Counted from the first letter of the stretch, positions 46,282 to 54,970 are shown. The stretch is DNA of 64,000 nucleotides from Mangrovivirga halotolerans (GCF_026241165.1 NZ_JAPFQN010000010.1:173960-237959); one strand, 5' to 3'. Notes: generated by a model not told the origin, from the sequence alone. Program-made: numbers and translations.

Positions 46282-46926
46282 GGATTTTTGATTTGGTTAA
46301 AGATATATATAATATCATCATTATATTTTATTAATGCAAAAATATTACATGTTAATAAGTCAACGTTGGTATAAGTACTTATTTCTGTGTGATATTGTAT
46401 TAATACAAGAATAATGTATTAATTGATGTTTATAGTTTTGATTATTCTTATAATTAGTTAGTTTAATAAAAAATATATTGCTGAATAATATTATAATGAA
46501 TCTTTGTTAAAGACTATTTATAATAAGTATTTAATCGTAAATCTTTTAAATATTACATTAGGTTTGGTTTTAGTAGTTATTTCAAATTTAAAATAGGTTT
46601 CTGTATCACCATACAGCTTTATACTTCAAGGGAAAATTGACTGGTTCCAATTAATATATCGTTAAAAAACAATTATAATATTCGGGTATTAATTGCAAGG
46701 TATATAAATGCTTATTTAATGTATGAGTCTAAAGTGGAGGTGATAGTTGGTATATGTTTAACAGTTAACAATTGAATGAAATGAGGTTTGTATTTTCGGT
46801 TTAATCAGGGGGTAACTTTAACCAATGATTTCCATTAGAACTAATACCCAACCGTCCAGGAACCATCTTAAATCATAACCTGGGCGATGGAGCTTAATCT
46901 GCAAATTTCACACAAGTAAATGCTAG
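46282..46926. other. Very AT-rich upstream region
   Basis: About 640 bases upstream of the subtilase with no plausible frame. The part nearest the protease start presumably carries its promoter. I see no palindrome strong enough to name. Confidence 0.45.
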
Positions 46927-47097
46927 CACGAGAGGAGTGGTGTTCAGAAAGATCCAGTGATGCTTCAGCGGTATGAAGAGTTGCTACAAAACCATAGCCG
47001 GAAACGGGCGATCCTGATAATCACCAGAAAACTAGTGTCAAGAGTATATCGAGTATTTAAGACAAAGGAGGAATATGTGATGGGAGTAGAAAAATAG
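46927..47097 (+). pseudogene. C-terminal fragment of an IS110-family transposase
   Basis: The plus-strand frame from 46927 to the TAG at 47095-47097 encodes HERSGVQKDPVMLQRYEELL followed by QNHSRKRAILIITRKLVSRV and YRVFKTKEEYVMG. The KRAILIITRKLVSRVYRVFK stretch fits the conserved C-terminus of IS110-type (DEDD/Transposase_20) transposases, which read like KKAIVAIARKLL. The upstream part of the gene is gone (a stop lies immediately before), so it is a relic at the border of the cassette array. Confidence 0.55.
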
Positions 47098-47465
47098 GAT
47101 AGGAGAAAGGAATACTTAAAAATAAATCCGGACTTATATATTGCGCTCGAACTCCTAATACTAATTGTGGCGTCTGGAAACAGTGACCACCTCTTCATAG
47201 CATGGGGCGGGCGCCCTTTAACAAACTAATCGAAAACTGTGACGTCCGGAAACCGGTGATCACCAATGGAAGCATGGTTTTGTTTTTATAATTCTTAAGA
47301 TCTCAAATGCTTAGATAGCCCTCAAGGCTATACGTAGCGGACCTATCAATCCGCCTGGGATTGCTATGCCCGGCCTTGACCGCTATCACTCATTTGAAAA
47401 AGAGAAAGAAGGATAAAAACAAAAAGAAAAGGTGATGATTATCAGTGATTTATATTTAATTTAAA
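47098..47465. other. Region after the transposase relic, possible IS flank with short repeats
   Basis: It holds an imperfect direct repeat: GTGGCGTCTGGAAACAGTGA near 47167 and GTGACGTCCGGAAACCGGTG near 47240. Further on is a small stem GCGGA/TCCGC (47337-47354). It could be the non-coding end of the former IS110 element, where such elements encode their bridge RNA, but it is too degraded to claim one. Confidence 0.35.
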
Positions 47466-47501
47466 GGGAAGGGATTATTCATGGAACATACTGTTGTATG
47501 C
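47466..47501 (-). repeat. attC-like half site at the left end of the array
   Basis: GGGAAGGGATTATTCATGGA, then ACATACTGTTGT, closely matches 62006-62036 (GGGAAGGGATTATTCATGGA then AGGCAGTGTTGT). On the minus strand it starts with ACAACAGTATGTTCC just after the stop at 47513. Only the gene-proximal half is recognisable; the other half may have been lost with the IS relic. Confidence 0.45.
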
Positions 47502-47512
47502 TGGCTTATTGT

Positions 47513-47917
47513 TTATTCTGTATGATTTTTAACTAGTTTTCTTAATCTTAATTCAATTATTAACTGAAATAAAAGAAGTATAAAAGAGAATATGAAAAAA
47601 TAGTTTTCATATTCTCTTTTATATCCTGCATTTATATGAAAAACATCCAATAATGAACTTAGTCCATTTTCATTAATTGCATGAACACCATCCGGTCTAA
47701 TAAGAGAAAATATCAAGAGGTTGAATGTTGATATAAATATTGCAATTTTATATTTCTCAATTTTTTTAAGTTTTAAACCATTGCTTACATGCATAATAAG
47801 AACAGGAACAATAATTATACTCATAGCAATCAATCCAAGGCCAAAATTTAATGGAAGGATTACAATTGAAATTAAAAATGTCAACCAATAAATAATATTG
47901 ATACTTTTGAAACTCAT
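47513..47917 (-). CDS. Small membrane protein of unknown function (cassette)
   Basis: 134 residues from MSFKSINIIYWLTFL, placed 18 bases after the end of the attC-like site upstream. Four hydrophobic segments fill residues 5-25, 30-50, 60-82 and 103-128. The loop between the third and fourth has RPDGVHAINENGLSSLLDVF. It ends in a basic tail. No family recognised. Confidence 0.55.
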   Translation of the reverse strand: MSFKSINIIYWLTFLISIVILPLNFGLGLIAMSIIIVPVLIMHVSNGLKLKKIEKYKIAIFISTFNLLIFSLIRPDGVHAINENGLSSLLDVFHINAGYKREYENYFFIFSFILLLFQLIIELRLRKLVKNHTE

Positions 47918-47934
47918 TGTTTGTTTATTTGCAT

Positions 47935-48004
47935 ACAACGTCTGCACTATAGCGCGTTTTTATGTCCCTCGTGGCGTAAAAATGCGGTTATAGTGAGTGT
48001 TGTG
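47935..48004 (-). repeat. attC-like site 1 after the HigA gene
   Basis: On the minus strand: box CACAAC, arm ACTCACTATAACCGC, inner TTTTTACG...CGTAAAAA-type stem around a TCCCTCGTGG centre (given on the plus strand), returning arm GCGCTATAGTGCAGACGTTG. A near-copy is at 61339-61404. The site starts 8 bases after the HigA stop. Confidence 0.65.
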
Positions 48005-48011
48005 AAGTGTA

Positions 48012-48296
48012 TTAATTTGTTGAAATATTCAATTTTAGATTACTTCCAATAGCTCTTATTACCTTCAAAATAGTATCAAATTGAGGTTTTGAATTTTCTG
48101 ATAGAGCTTTATACAGACTAGGTCTACTCAATCCAGTTTGTTCTGCGATTTTTGACATCCCAATTGCTTTTGCGATGTGACCCAAAGCAACAACAATATC
48201 TCTTGAATCCCCCTCTTCTAAAACCGTATTTAAATACTCCTGAATCATCTCGTCATCTTCAAGATAATTAGCAATTTCGAATCTTGTAGTTTTCAT
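48012..48296 (-). CDS. higA: HigA-type antitoxin (HTH)
   Basis: 94 residues. MSKIAEQTGLSRPSLYKALSENSKPQFDTI (residues 47-76) is the helix-turn-helix of TIGR02684-type addiction module antidote proteins; FEIANYLEDDEMIQEYLNTVL at the start is the usual toxin-facing region. It directly follows its toxin gene, whose stop precedes this start without a gap. Antitoxin and HTH neutralise and repress, and such pairs are frequent in integron cassettes. Confidence 0.88.
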   Translation of the reverse strand: MKTTRFEIANYLEDDEMIQEYLNTVLEEGDSRDIVVALGHIAKAIGMSKIAEQTGLSRPSLYKALSENSKPQFDTILKVIRAIGSNLKLNISTN

Positions 48297-48602
48297 TTAA
48301 ATCTTGTTTTTATACTGCTCCCAAAGTTCTTTTGCTTTTTTAATGTCTTTACTTTGGGTTGATTTATCTCCTCCAATTAATAGCAATACAAGTGTATCTC
48401 CATGTTCTTTAAAATATACCCGATACCCTTTCGCATAATGTATCCGTAATTCGGAAAGACCTTCGCCAATTGGTTGGCAATCGCCATAATTACCTTGGTC
48501 CTCTATTCTCTGTAGACAGAGCAAAATTTTAGCTTTTGCTTTTCTGTCTTTTAACTTTCGAAACCACTTTTCAAATTCAGTGGTTTGTTCAATTATATAC
48601 AT
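48297..48602 (-). CDS. higB: HigB/RelE-ParE type toxin
   Basis: 101 residues. EFEKWFRKLKDRKAKAKILLCLQRIEDQGNYGDCQPIGEGL and LRIHYAKGYRVYFKEHGDTLVLLLIGGDKSTQSKDIKKAKEL, read in two parts, fit the TIGR02683 killer protein of HigB-like modules, a ribosome-dependent mRNA nuclease of the RelE fold. Toxin-first order with the antitoxin immediately downstream is typical of HigBA. Confidence 0.88.
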   Translation of the reverse strand: MYIIEQTTEFEKWFRKLKDRKAKAKILLCLQRIEDQGNYGDCQPIGEGLSELRIHYAKGYRVYFKEHGDTLVLLLIGGDKSTQSKDIKKAKELWEQYKNKI

Positions 48603-48670
48603 ACGTAAATGTATTCACTTGGATACAATAAAACAAGATTTTTAATTTGGAATAGTAATTTTATGCTTCA

Positions 48671-48725
48671 CAACGAATGGCTAAGCGCCACTTTGTGACT
48701 CTTATTCCATATATAGTTATCGTTG
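48671..48725 (-). repeat. attC-like site 2 upstream of HigB
   Basis: On the minus strand it starts CAACGATAACTATATATGG and ends TTAGCCATTCGTTGTG. The outer CAACGA/TCGTTG pair is exact and the ATGG/CCAT pair lies inside it. The middle is unpaired by eye, so this is one of the weaker sites. Confidence 0.45.
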
Positions 48726-49021
48726 TTTCTCTTGTTAATAAATCCTTTTTCCTGGCCAAAATAGCCGTTTTCTCTTCAAACTCAAACTTTATTACTATTA
48801 AATACCCGTTAATAAACGTTTGTAACCGACTGTAATCGGGAATTTTTTATATCCGTTTGTAACCGTTGACTAATGGATACTTTAAAGGTTGATTGTGATT
48901 GGTAGTTGTAATTATTGTTATATAAAATGTAAGAACCCGCTAAGGTACAACGGTGTCTTTAAGATAATTTAATAAAGATTTCTTAATCATTACGGATGGT
49001 AGTTGAAGCATCTGTCACCGA
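48726..49021. other. Intergenic region between cassette and two-gene unit
   Basis: It carries repeated GTTTGTAACCG pieces (48808-48870) like those at 42.6-42.8 kb. No gene is seen. Confidence 0.4.
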
Positions 49022-49891
49022 TTATCCTGATTCACCTTTAGGAGCAATTTCATAATTAAACCTCAGGACATTCAGACCCCATAAACTGAGAGTCTGTTCT
49101 GCAAAAATCTTATTCTTTCGGGAAAATACGGTGAGTTCATCATGAAACGAACTTATATATTGTGCCCAGAAGTTTTTCTTTGAATCGTTGAGTAAAAAAT
49201 AGAATCCAGGGTCACCAAAATTCTTCCCTGCAGATTTCAGCTGAAGTTCTCCCTTAGGACCTACATGGGGAGACATGATTACCGTAGCATTACCTTTTGG
49301 TAAAGGAAATATGGCCTTAACACAAGCTTTTCCGGAGGGTAGAATACAGGTAGTGTAAACGCCTGAGTAAAGAACCTGACCGGAAGATTTGAAGGTGCGG
49401 TACCAGAATGTATATACAATATCTCCTGTATGCGGATTTGATAGGGTTATGATTTCACTATTTATTTGTTCAGATGCTCCTACATTGCCAGTGGGAATGT
49501 TTAATTGATTAATTCTATTGCTGAATAATATATTTACGAGACTTCCGAAAATCTTAAATGCCGGGTTCCATTTAACTGAAAAATTCAGGTGGTAATTTCC
49601 TGTATTTTGATAAAAGTCAATGACTTTTGCAGAAAGCTTTTTAAGGTCTTTTTCAGATAAGTTAAGCTTTTCGATAGAAGGAATGAGTCCCTGAGAAGTT
49701 GTGTTTCTCTGTATTGTTAATCCTCCATCTTCCGCTAGTTGATTAATGAAATCTTCGCCGGTTGAGTCTGTTTTACCAAATGGCCCTATCAGCCATGTAA
49801 AAGACTCGGGTTTTATTTTTCTACCCCATACTATCGCCCATTGTTGGGTAAACCAATCTTGAAATTTTTGAAACGGATCAGCGAGGCTCAT
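49022..49891 (-). CDS. Uncharacterised protein, partner of the CrtA-like gene
   Basis: 289 residues, no signal peptide. It begins MSLADPFQKFQDWFTQQWAI, then has KLNLSEKDLKKLSAKVIDFY and NIPTGNVGASEQINSEIITL, and several beta segments in the second half (VLYSGVYTTCILPSGKACVK). No known family recognised. Its start overlaps the stop of the CrtA-like gene by four bases (ATGA arrangement), so the two are translationally coupled and likely work in the same process. Confidence 0.55.
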   Translation of the reverse strand: MSLADPFQKFQDWFTQQWAIVWGRKIKPESFTWLIGPFGKTDSTGEDFINQLAEDGGLTIQRNTTSQGLIPSIEKLNLSEKDLKKLSAKVIDFYQNTGNYHLNFSVKWNPAFKIFGSLVNILFSNRINQLNIPTGNVGASEQINSEIITLSNPHTGDIVYTFWYRTFKSSGQVLYSGVYTTCILPSGKACVKAIFPLPKGNATVIMSPHVGPKGELQLKSAGKNFGDPGFYFLLNDSKKNFWAQYISSFHDELTVFSRKNKIFAEQTLSLWGLNVLRFNYEIAPKGESG

Positions 49892-50607
49892 TTATTTTGT
49901 GATCGGTTAATGTTGGGGATTATTTCAGAACGACCATTCCACTGCCCATATTCAGCAATGGGCTTAAATCGAAGTGTTGTGAATTGAAAATGAAAATCTT
50001 TTCTTTCTCTTTCTTTCATTGCATCTGCATGACGTTTGGGACGCGGGACATTACTATGCCCCTGAACCATATTGATCATTTCTTTTTGTTTTTTCCATAC
50101 TGAAAAAGTGGAGACTGTACGGGGTAGCCTGATCGATGCCAGAGCCAGGCTAATACCCGGATGGTCCCTGACTAACTTTTCCACAGGTCTTCCCCAGTTA
50201 ATAAACCTGGGTACCTCTGGCAGCTTCATACGGGCAAGTGTCACAGCTACTACCGGTGACTCCGGGTCATCTGATTCAATACTTTCATCAGGTATTTTAA
50301 AGCCATTGATTTTACCCCATTGCCGGAGATAAATTAAGCGGGTGTGCCATCCTTTTGCTAAGGTTTTACCAAAATCATTCTGTTCTAAAAAATCATTTAA
50401 TGCTGATTCATTTTCCCATTGAGCAAACACTGCCACTTGTCGAATCAACATCCTTGATGGAGAGAATATTTTAGAACCCAATGTCATGGCAGTCATGCAT
50501 TCAATATGAATTAAACCTGGTGTCTTTTTGGGATCAGGAGGGAAGAGGTATGCTTTAAGAGCAGACAGGTAATTTGTTTTTACCAGATGGTAGGAAAATA
50601 TGCTCAT
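49888..50607 (-). CDS. Spheroidene monooxygenase (CrtA)-like protein
   Basis: 239 residues. Two weakly repeated halves are seen, with QVAVFAQWENESALNDFLEQ and RTVSTFSVWKKQKEMINMVQGHS, the two copies of the W-x-N/K-x dimeric alpha-beta motif of CrtA-like proteins. HADAMKERERKDFHFQFTTL gives the conserved His and the RKDFH...TLRF end typical of this group. In phototrophs CrtA oxidises spheroidene; here, without other carotenoid genes, the substrate is open. The unknown gene at 49022-49891 overlaps it by four bases. Confidence 0.65.
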   Translation of the reverse strand: MSIFSYHLVKTNYLSALKAYLFPPDPKKTPGLIHIECMTAMTLGSKIFSPSRMLIRQVAVFAQWENESALNDFLEQNDFGKTLAKGWHTRLIYLRQWGKINGFKIPDESIESDDPESPVVAVTLARMKLPEVPRFINWGRPVEKLVRDHPGISLALASIRLPRTVSTFSVWKKQKEMINMVQGHSNVPRPKRHADAMKERERKDFHFQFTTLRFKPIAEYGQWNGRSEIIPNINRSQNK

Positions 50608-50801
50608 ATTAAGCTTTTAATGATTAGCAATGGTTTATAACCGGCCAAGTTAACTAAAAATGTTTTTTAATATAAGTAATGAAATAATTGATTGAATTGA
50701 GTCAGTTATCCATTTTAAAGGTTGAAGAGAGAATTACATTAATTGTCTGGAGGTATTTTTACATTTGGTTATAAAAGCTATTTATCCACCGAAATCTCTG
50801 T

Positions 50802-50880
50802 CTGCTTAAAAAACGTATAGCTGATACCTCAAGATAGTAGCCGCGATTGAAAAACAAAACTGTGGTAAATAAGTGTTGTT
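50802..50880 (-). repeat. attC-like site 3, related to site 5
   Basis: 79 bases that match 52204-52282 at roughly 80% by eye, including the exact pieces CTGCTTAAAAAACG and GAAAAACAAAACTGTGG. On the minus strand it starts AACAACACTTATTTACC and ends ATACGTTTTTTAAGCAG. It lies in the gap before the two-gene unit starting at 50607. Confidence 0.6.
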
Positions 50881-50901
50881 ATATAATGCATGAACCTAAG
50901 T

Positions 50902-51257
50902 CTAATGGAGTATCCGATATATAATAAAACCAATTCTCAACCGGTTTTTCACCATATTCTTTTCTCTCATTCCATTTTCTTTAAGCTGTTTTTCTGTTAT
51001 TATAATATCCTCAGGAACGTATATTAGATGGTCATATGCTATTAAATATACCTGACAATTCAACCTATTCGAAGTTGACCATAAGTTAGTATACCGTAGT
51101 TATTTATTAATTTTCGCAAATGTCTAAAATAGTGAATTGGATCGTTTACAATTTCCAGTAAACTTTTACTTTCCAATGACTTGTATTGATTTTCCTTTGA
51201 GTCACTACAGGAGATCAAAATAAGCCCGATAATCAGAATAAGAATATGATTTTTCAT
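50902..51257 (-). pseudogene. Lipoprotein gene with probable frameshift (cassette)
   Basis: A start at 51257 gives MKNHILILIIGLILISCSDS, a clean lipobox, then KENQYKSLESKSLLEIVNDP up to a stop at 51060-51062. In another frame the same strand continues without a stop from about 51100 down to 50902 and reads LNCQVYLIAYDHLIYVPEDI then ITEKQLKENGMREK, which looks coding. A single-base change in 51060-51097 would join the two. The longer frame extending upstream of 51257 passes through the attC-like site and is not the real start. Confidence 0.45.
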
Positions 51258-51270
51258 TATGCATGTAGTC

Positions 51271-51404
51271 GATAACAAGGCTCTTACTAAATGGACAAAG
51301 CATGACAAATAAAGTACGGACCAGAAGGTCCGCCTTATAGTAACAAAAAGGATTGACATGTCTTTCCGATAGTAGCCCGTCATTGCATTTAGTTGATGTT
51401 GTAA
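51271..51404 (-). repeat. attC-like site 4, long type, related to the site at 59231
   Basis: About 134 bases. On the minus strand it starts TTACAACATCAACTAAATGC and ends CATTTAGTAAGAGCCTTGTT; the arms are CTAAATG and CATTTAG. The inside contains GGATTGACA-type and GACCTTCTGGTC-type sub-stems (plus strand GGACCAGAAGGTCC). It begins 10 bases past the Xre gene stop and ends 14 bases before the lipoprotein start. Confidence 0.7.
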
Positions 51405-51414
51405 CCAGTTCTTT

Positions 51415-52080
51415 TTAGAAAGAGAATGACCGTTCTTGTTTTTTAATCTTTCGATCAATTATTATTCCTATTGCAATCAATAGTAGAGCAGCTGATAACA
51501 TTCCAATTTTAGTGATTACATCTAAATTGTTCTGAAAGGCAATTCCAATGGCAAAGGCAATTCCAAAACTTGCTGTCCGAGTTGTGTAATAGTTTTTGGG
51601 TACAAAGCCTAATTTATTTTTTAAATATTTTTTGAACTTGGCTAGTTTTTGATTATAAATTTCCTTACTAAAGGAGGGTATTTTTTCAAGTTCTAAGTAT
51701 TGAATGTAAGTTTCTATTCTTTCTAATTGCTCAGAAGTTATCTCTTTCTCTTTTAGCCTTTGCAATAATTCTATGAATTTTTCGAAAGTTTTAATTTCCG
51801 ATTTTTCATGAGCCTTAGAAAGCTGTTTTTTGAGAAAAACTAGTGTAGCATCTAAATCATTTGTTTCATTTGCAAGATTTGAATCAATCAATTCATTTAA
51901 CTTAACTCCTAATGCATTTGCTATCCTTTTAATTGTCTCTCCTGTTGGTTTGGATTCGTTGTTTTCAATTCGCTGAATTGTTCTTAAGCTAACTTGAGAT
52001 TCATCAGCCAAATATTCTTGGCTCATTCCTCTTTTTACTCTTAAGTCCTTCAGTTTTTTTGCTAAATCTTGTGTTTCCAT
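51415..52080 (-). CDS. Xre-family regulator with C-terminal membrane segments (cassette)
   Basis: 221 residues from METQDLAKKLKDLRVKRGMS. The helix-turn-helix is residues 4-60 (SQEYLADESQVSLRTIQRIE, ETIKRIANALGVKLNEL). A helical linker of about 90 residues (FEKFIELLQRLKEKEITSEQ) is followed by two hydrophobic helices near residues 172-192 and 195-212, and a basic tail. Membrane-tethered Xre proteins may sense envelope state. It is bounded by attC-like sites on both sides. Confidence 0.8.
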   Translation of the reverse strand: METQDLAKKLKDLRVKRGMSQEYLADESQVSLRTIQRIENNESKPTGETIKRIANALGVKLNELIDSNLANETNDLDATLVFLKKQLSKAHEKSEIKTFEKFIELLQRLKEKEITSEQLERIETYIQYLELEKIPSFSKEIYNQKLAKFKKYLKNKLGFVPKNYYTTRTASFGIAFAIGIAFQNNLDVITKIGMLSAALLLIAIGIIIDRKIKKQERSFSF

Positions 52081-52203
52081 TTTGTTAATAATTAATTGTT
52101 TCAGCAAATGTATATTGGATTATCATAGATTAGTTGCGTCAAGTTGACGTCATCTTTATGACAATTGATTACGTCAAGGCTATTTGTCTGTCAAAACATA
52201 TGG

Positions 52204-52282
52204 CTGCTTAAAAAACGCATAGCTGATTCTCAAAGATAATCGCCCCAATTGAAAAACAAAACTGTGGGCCATAGCCGTTGTT
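52204..52282 (-). repeat. attC-like site 5, related to site 3
   Basis: 79 bases. On the minus strand it starts AACAACGGCTATGGCCC and ends GCTATGCGTTTTTTAAGCAG, and it has the internal GTTTTGTTTTTC and ATTATC pieces shared with 50802-50880. Confidence 0.6.
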
Positions 52283-52292
52283 ACTTGTAGTT

Positions 52293-52871
52293 TTAATGAT
52301 TGATCATTAATTCAAAATTTGATTTACACCAGTTCATTATGTTTCCGAATTCATCAAATTCTATATGATAAATAATTGTTTTATATTTACTATGTCTTTC
52401 ATAGATGTTGACATAAACTCTGCTGAAATTTTTATATTTTATGTGTGGAGCACTGATAAATAGTTTAGGATAACTTCCTCTTCCGGACTTTTTAATCTTA
52501 AAGGTCTGTTTATCTAGATTAGATAAGTCAAGTTTAAACCGATTTGATTTATAATTCAATTGGCTATCTCTATAATCTTTTAATGGGTGAAACCTATCCT
52601 TTTTATTATTATCAGAATTAGATAAACAATCACCTATGCTAAAGTGAATGTTACTTGACTGGAATTCATGAAAATACTTGTAAACCTTTATTCGCTTTTT
52701 AGTCTGAAATGACTTTATAATTTTAGTTCTGTAAAAGTCAAATGCTAATTGTTCATAAAAGATTGAATCAGATTGTGCAAATCCAATCATATTTATTGTA
52801 ATAAATACTATAGCAAGTAGTTTTTTCAAATTACTGGTGAAGGTTTGAATATGCGAGGTGAGGGATTTCAA
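52293..52871 (-). CDS. Secreted protein of unknown function (cassette)
   Basis: 192 residues. A signal peptide spans residues 1-33 and ends GFAQS (ITINMIGFAQ). The mature part is Lys/Phe-rich: EQLAFDFYRTKIIKSFQTKK, HEFQSSNIHFSIGDCLSNSD, SRVYVNIYERHSKYKTIIYH. It appears beta-rich toward the end. No family recognised. An attC-like site lies about 10 bases past its stop. Confidence 0.55.
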   Translation of the reverse strand: MKSLTSHIQTFTSNLKKLLAIVFITINMIGFAQSDSIFYEQLAFDFYRTKIIKSFQTKKRIKVYKYFHEFQSSNIHFSIGDCLSNSDNNKKDRFHPLKDYRDSQLNYKSNRFKLDLSNLDKQTFKIKKSGRGSYPKLFISAPHIKYKNFSRVYVNIYERHSKYKTIIYHIEFDEFGNIMNWCKSNFELMINH

Positions 52872-53053
52872 AATTCCAGCCTATCAAATCGCTATACAAT
52901 TCAATAATAATTATTAGTTTCAAATTTATTGCATCACTCCGCATTACGTATATTTTTGTTAGTGTTTATTTTATATATTTCATCTACAGCTTTTTAAGCT
53001 AAAATTTTCAATATAAAATAGATACGTGATGTAAACTGATTTATAAAGATTTA

Positions 53054-53644
53054 TTAAGGTTTTGAATATTCGATTAATTCCTCCAAATACAGAAAATCAT
53101 CTTGCTTTTGAGTAAGCTTAATGAAGTTTTTAACTGTGGGAGCATACAGCCAAACCTCTTCCGAGGCTGCTTCATATCCTCTTGAATTTGTAATTCTACC
53201 TTTATATTGAATTGTGTAAGCCATAAAAGTTCCTGCTTCAACCGTCTCTTCTTTAAAAGATAAAACCTCAACGTCTTGACTTGTTTTTCCAGTTGTACCA
53301 TCTTGACTTGTCCAACCTTGTTCATATTTCCACTTTTTACCTACTTCAAGAGGCCAGTCATACTTAGGCGTTTCACTTTTATCTGGCTTCACCATATCTG
53401 CTACAGCAATCGTATCATGTCCGATTGTTATACTTAATTCTCCATTAACATTTATTATTTCTCTTGTATCATTTCCTTCTGAGCGTATTTCTCCTTCCGT
53501 CGTTACTCCTTTAAACTTCCAAACCCATTTTTCGCCAACTTTATAATCAGTTAAAGTTGGTTGTTGGGTGACACCAGATTTTGTTGGGCCGTTACAAGCA
53601 CTGAGCATTACTAAGGTAAAAAATATTACAATTTGACTTTTCAT
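53054..53644 (-). CDS. Lipoprotein of unknown function (cassette)
   Basis: 196 residues. MKSQIVIFFTLVMLSACNGP has a canonical lipobox. The mature part is a single beta-rich domain: YKVGEKWVWKFKGVTTEGEI, PLEVGKKWKYEQGWTSQDGT, EAGTFMAYTIQYKGRITNSR, ASEEVWLYAPTVKNFIKL. The VGxKWxY motif recurs in lipoproteins of Bacteroidota, often of unknown function. The attC-like site at 53724-53851 lies upstream of its start. Confidence 0.6.
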   Translation of the reverse strand: MKSQIVIFFTLVMLSACNGPTKSGVTQQPTLTDYKVGEKWVWKFKGVTTEGEIRSEGNDTREIINVNGELSITIGHDTIAVADMVKPDKSETPKYDWPLEVGKKWKYEQGWTSQDGTTGKTSQDVEVLSFKEETVEAGTFMAYTIQYKGRITNSRGYEAASEEVWLYAPTVKNFIKLTQKQDDFLYLEELIEYSKP

Positions 53645-53723
53645 GTAAAAGTATATTTTGAATGTGCTTACTTCTCTTTAATGCCTTTTTTCAGCTTGTT
53701 CAGGCTATTTTTTTAAAATAAAT

Positions 53724-53851
53724 GCTAACGCTAGGACTTTGAGTAGTTGCGTGGGTTAAACCTAAACTTCGCAAGTACATTCCAAGTTGGCAATTCCTGC
53801 GGAATGTCAAAAGATGGTGAGAACAAGAAATTACTTATAGCCATTGTTTGC
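53724..53851 (-). repeat. attC-like site 6, long type
   Basis: On the minus strand it starts TGCAAACAATGGCTATAAGT, which is the end of the serine hydrolase gene, and ends TCCTAGCGTTAGCA. The outer TGCAAAC and GTTAGCA boxes pair. An inner hairpin CATTCCGCAGGAATTGCCA...TTGGAATG lies in the middle. Confidence 0.65.
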
Positions 53852-54970
53852 AGTTGTTTTTAAATAATTATCGGTTAATTTATAGGTTTCATCAAGTAAG
53901 TTTGGTTCAGTTCTGAATAGACTATTAGAATTCATAAAAATGGCAATTGTTAGTGGTCGATTGAACTCATAAATAACAAACGAATGCCCTCCGAAAATTT
54001 CTCCTCCATGTACGGCCATTGTCTCATTTATTTCCCAACCCATTCCATAATAAGAACCAGATTTTTTCATTATATAGAAATCTCGTGCTGCAAGCCCATT
54101 TACTTTAACTACAGGTTGAAACAGAAGTGAATCAATTTCTGTTGTTAGTATTCTGTGTTCACGTAATGTGCTGGAATATTTCATGAAATCATTTAAGTTG
54201 GTATAAAGACCGCCATCTCCAACGACTGCATCAAGAAAATGACCTTCTACATTTTGCCAAACTCCTAAACTGTCCTTTTCATAACGATATGCCCTTTCTG
54301 GAATTAAGGTAGTTGTTGATAAATTATAGAATAGACTGGTCTCCATACCTGCTTTCTCGAGTACATTTTGATTTATATATTCTGAAAACTCTTGACCACT
54401 GATTTTTTCTACTAAGGAGGCAAGAAGAATATATGCTGCATTATTATATTCAAATTTTTCTCCTGGAAAGAATTCTTTACGGTCATGAATTCTGTACCAA
54501 TCAATAATATCGTCATTGGTTACCGGCCTATTGAGTGTCCACTTATTCCAATATTCGGCAGCTGCATCAACTATTCCTGATGTATGCGTAAGCATTTGTT
54601 TAATAGTGACACCTTCCAGACTTTTAAAGGGATAGAAATTGTAAATGCTGTCATTAAGGTTAAGGTCACCCTTTTCAATAAGAGATAATATGGCTAGAGC
54701 AGTAAATTGTTTGCTTACCGAACCAATTCTGAAATTAGTTGATGTCGTGATTGGCTCTTTTGTGGTTAAATCCCTTAACCCATAGCCTTTAGAAAATAAT
54801 ATTGAATCATCGAGACTTATTAATACCCCAGCTCCAGGACCATTGTCGTTTATTGCAGAATTAAACAAAGAGTCTATTTGCTTCTGGAAATCAGATAAGC
54901 GCATAGTTTCCTTTTCTTCAGTTTTACATGAAAAGAACAATAAAAGAATTATTAAAGTCAGTACTCTCAT
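53831..54970 (-). CDS. Beta-lactamase-fold serine hydrolase lipoprotein (cassette)
   Basis: 379 residues from MRVLTLIILLLFFSC, a short lipoprotein signal; the upstream 15 codons lie in the attC-like gap. The motifs are RIGSVSKQFTA (Ser-x-x-Lys), FEYNNAAYILL (Tyr-x-Asn) and AVHGGEIFGGHSF (His-Gly-Gly in place of KTG). It resembles class C beta-lactamase relatives that are mostly esterases or peptidases. The last residues NNGYK are encoded by the attC-like sequence itself. The paralogue at 60193-61326 belongs to the same family. Confidence 0.83.
   Translation of the reverse strand: MRVLTLIILLLFFSCKTEEKETMRLSDFQKQIDSLFNSAINDNGPGAGVLISLDDSILFSKGYGLRDLTTKEPITTSTNFRIGSVSKQFTALAILSLIEKGDLNLNDSIYNFYPFKSLEGVTIKQMLTHTSGIVDAAAEYWNKWTLNRPVTNDDIIDWYRIHDRKEFFPGEKFEYNNAAYILLASLVEKISGQEFSEYINQNVLEKAGMETSLFYNLSTTTLIPERAYRYEKDSLGVWQNVEGHFLDAVVGDGGLYTNLNDFMKYSSTLREHRILTTEIDSLLFQPVVKVNGLAARDFYIMKKSGSYYGMGWEINETMAVHGGEIFGGHSFVIYEFNRPLTIAIFMNSNSLFRTEPNLLDETYKLTDNYLKTTANNGYK

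Noticed and set aside
46965..47198. Minus-strand open frame opposite the transposase relic
   Set aside because: Antisense shadow of the IS110 fragment, whose plus-strand frame fits a known family.
51060..51458. Long version of the lipoprotein frame starting at 51458
   Set aside because: Its first 67 codons run through the attC-like palindrome and the end of the Xre gene; the lipoprotein signal begins at 51257.
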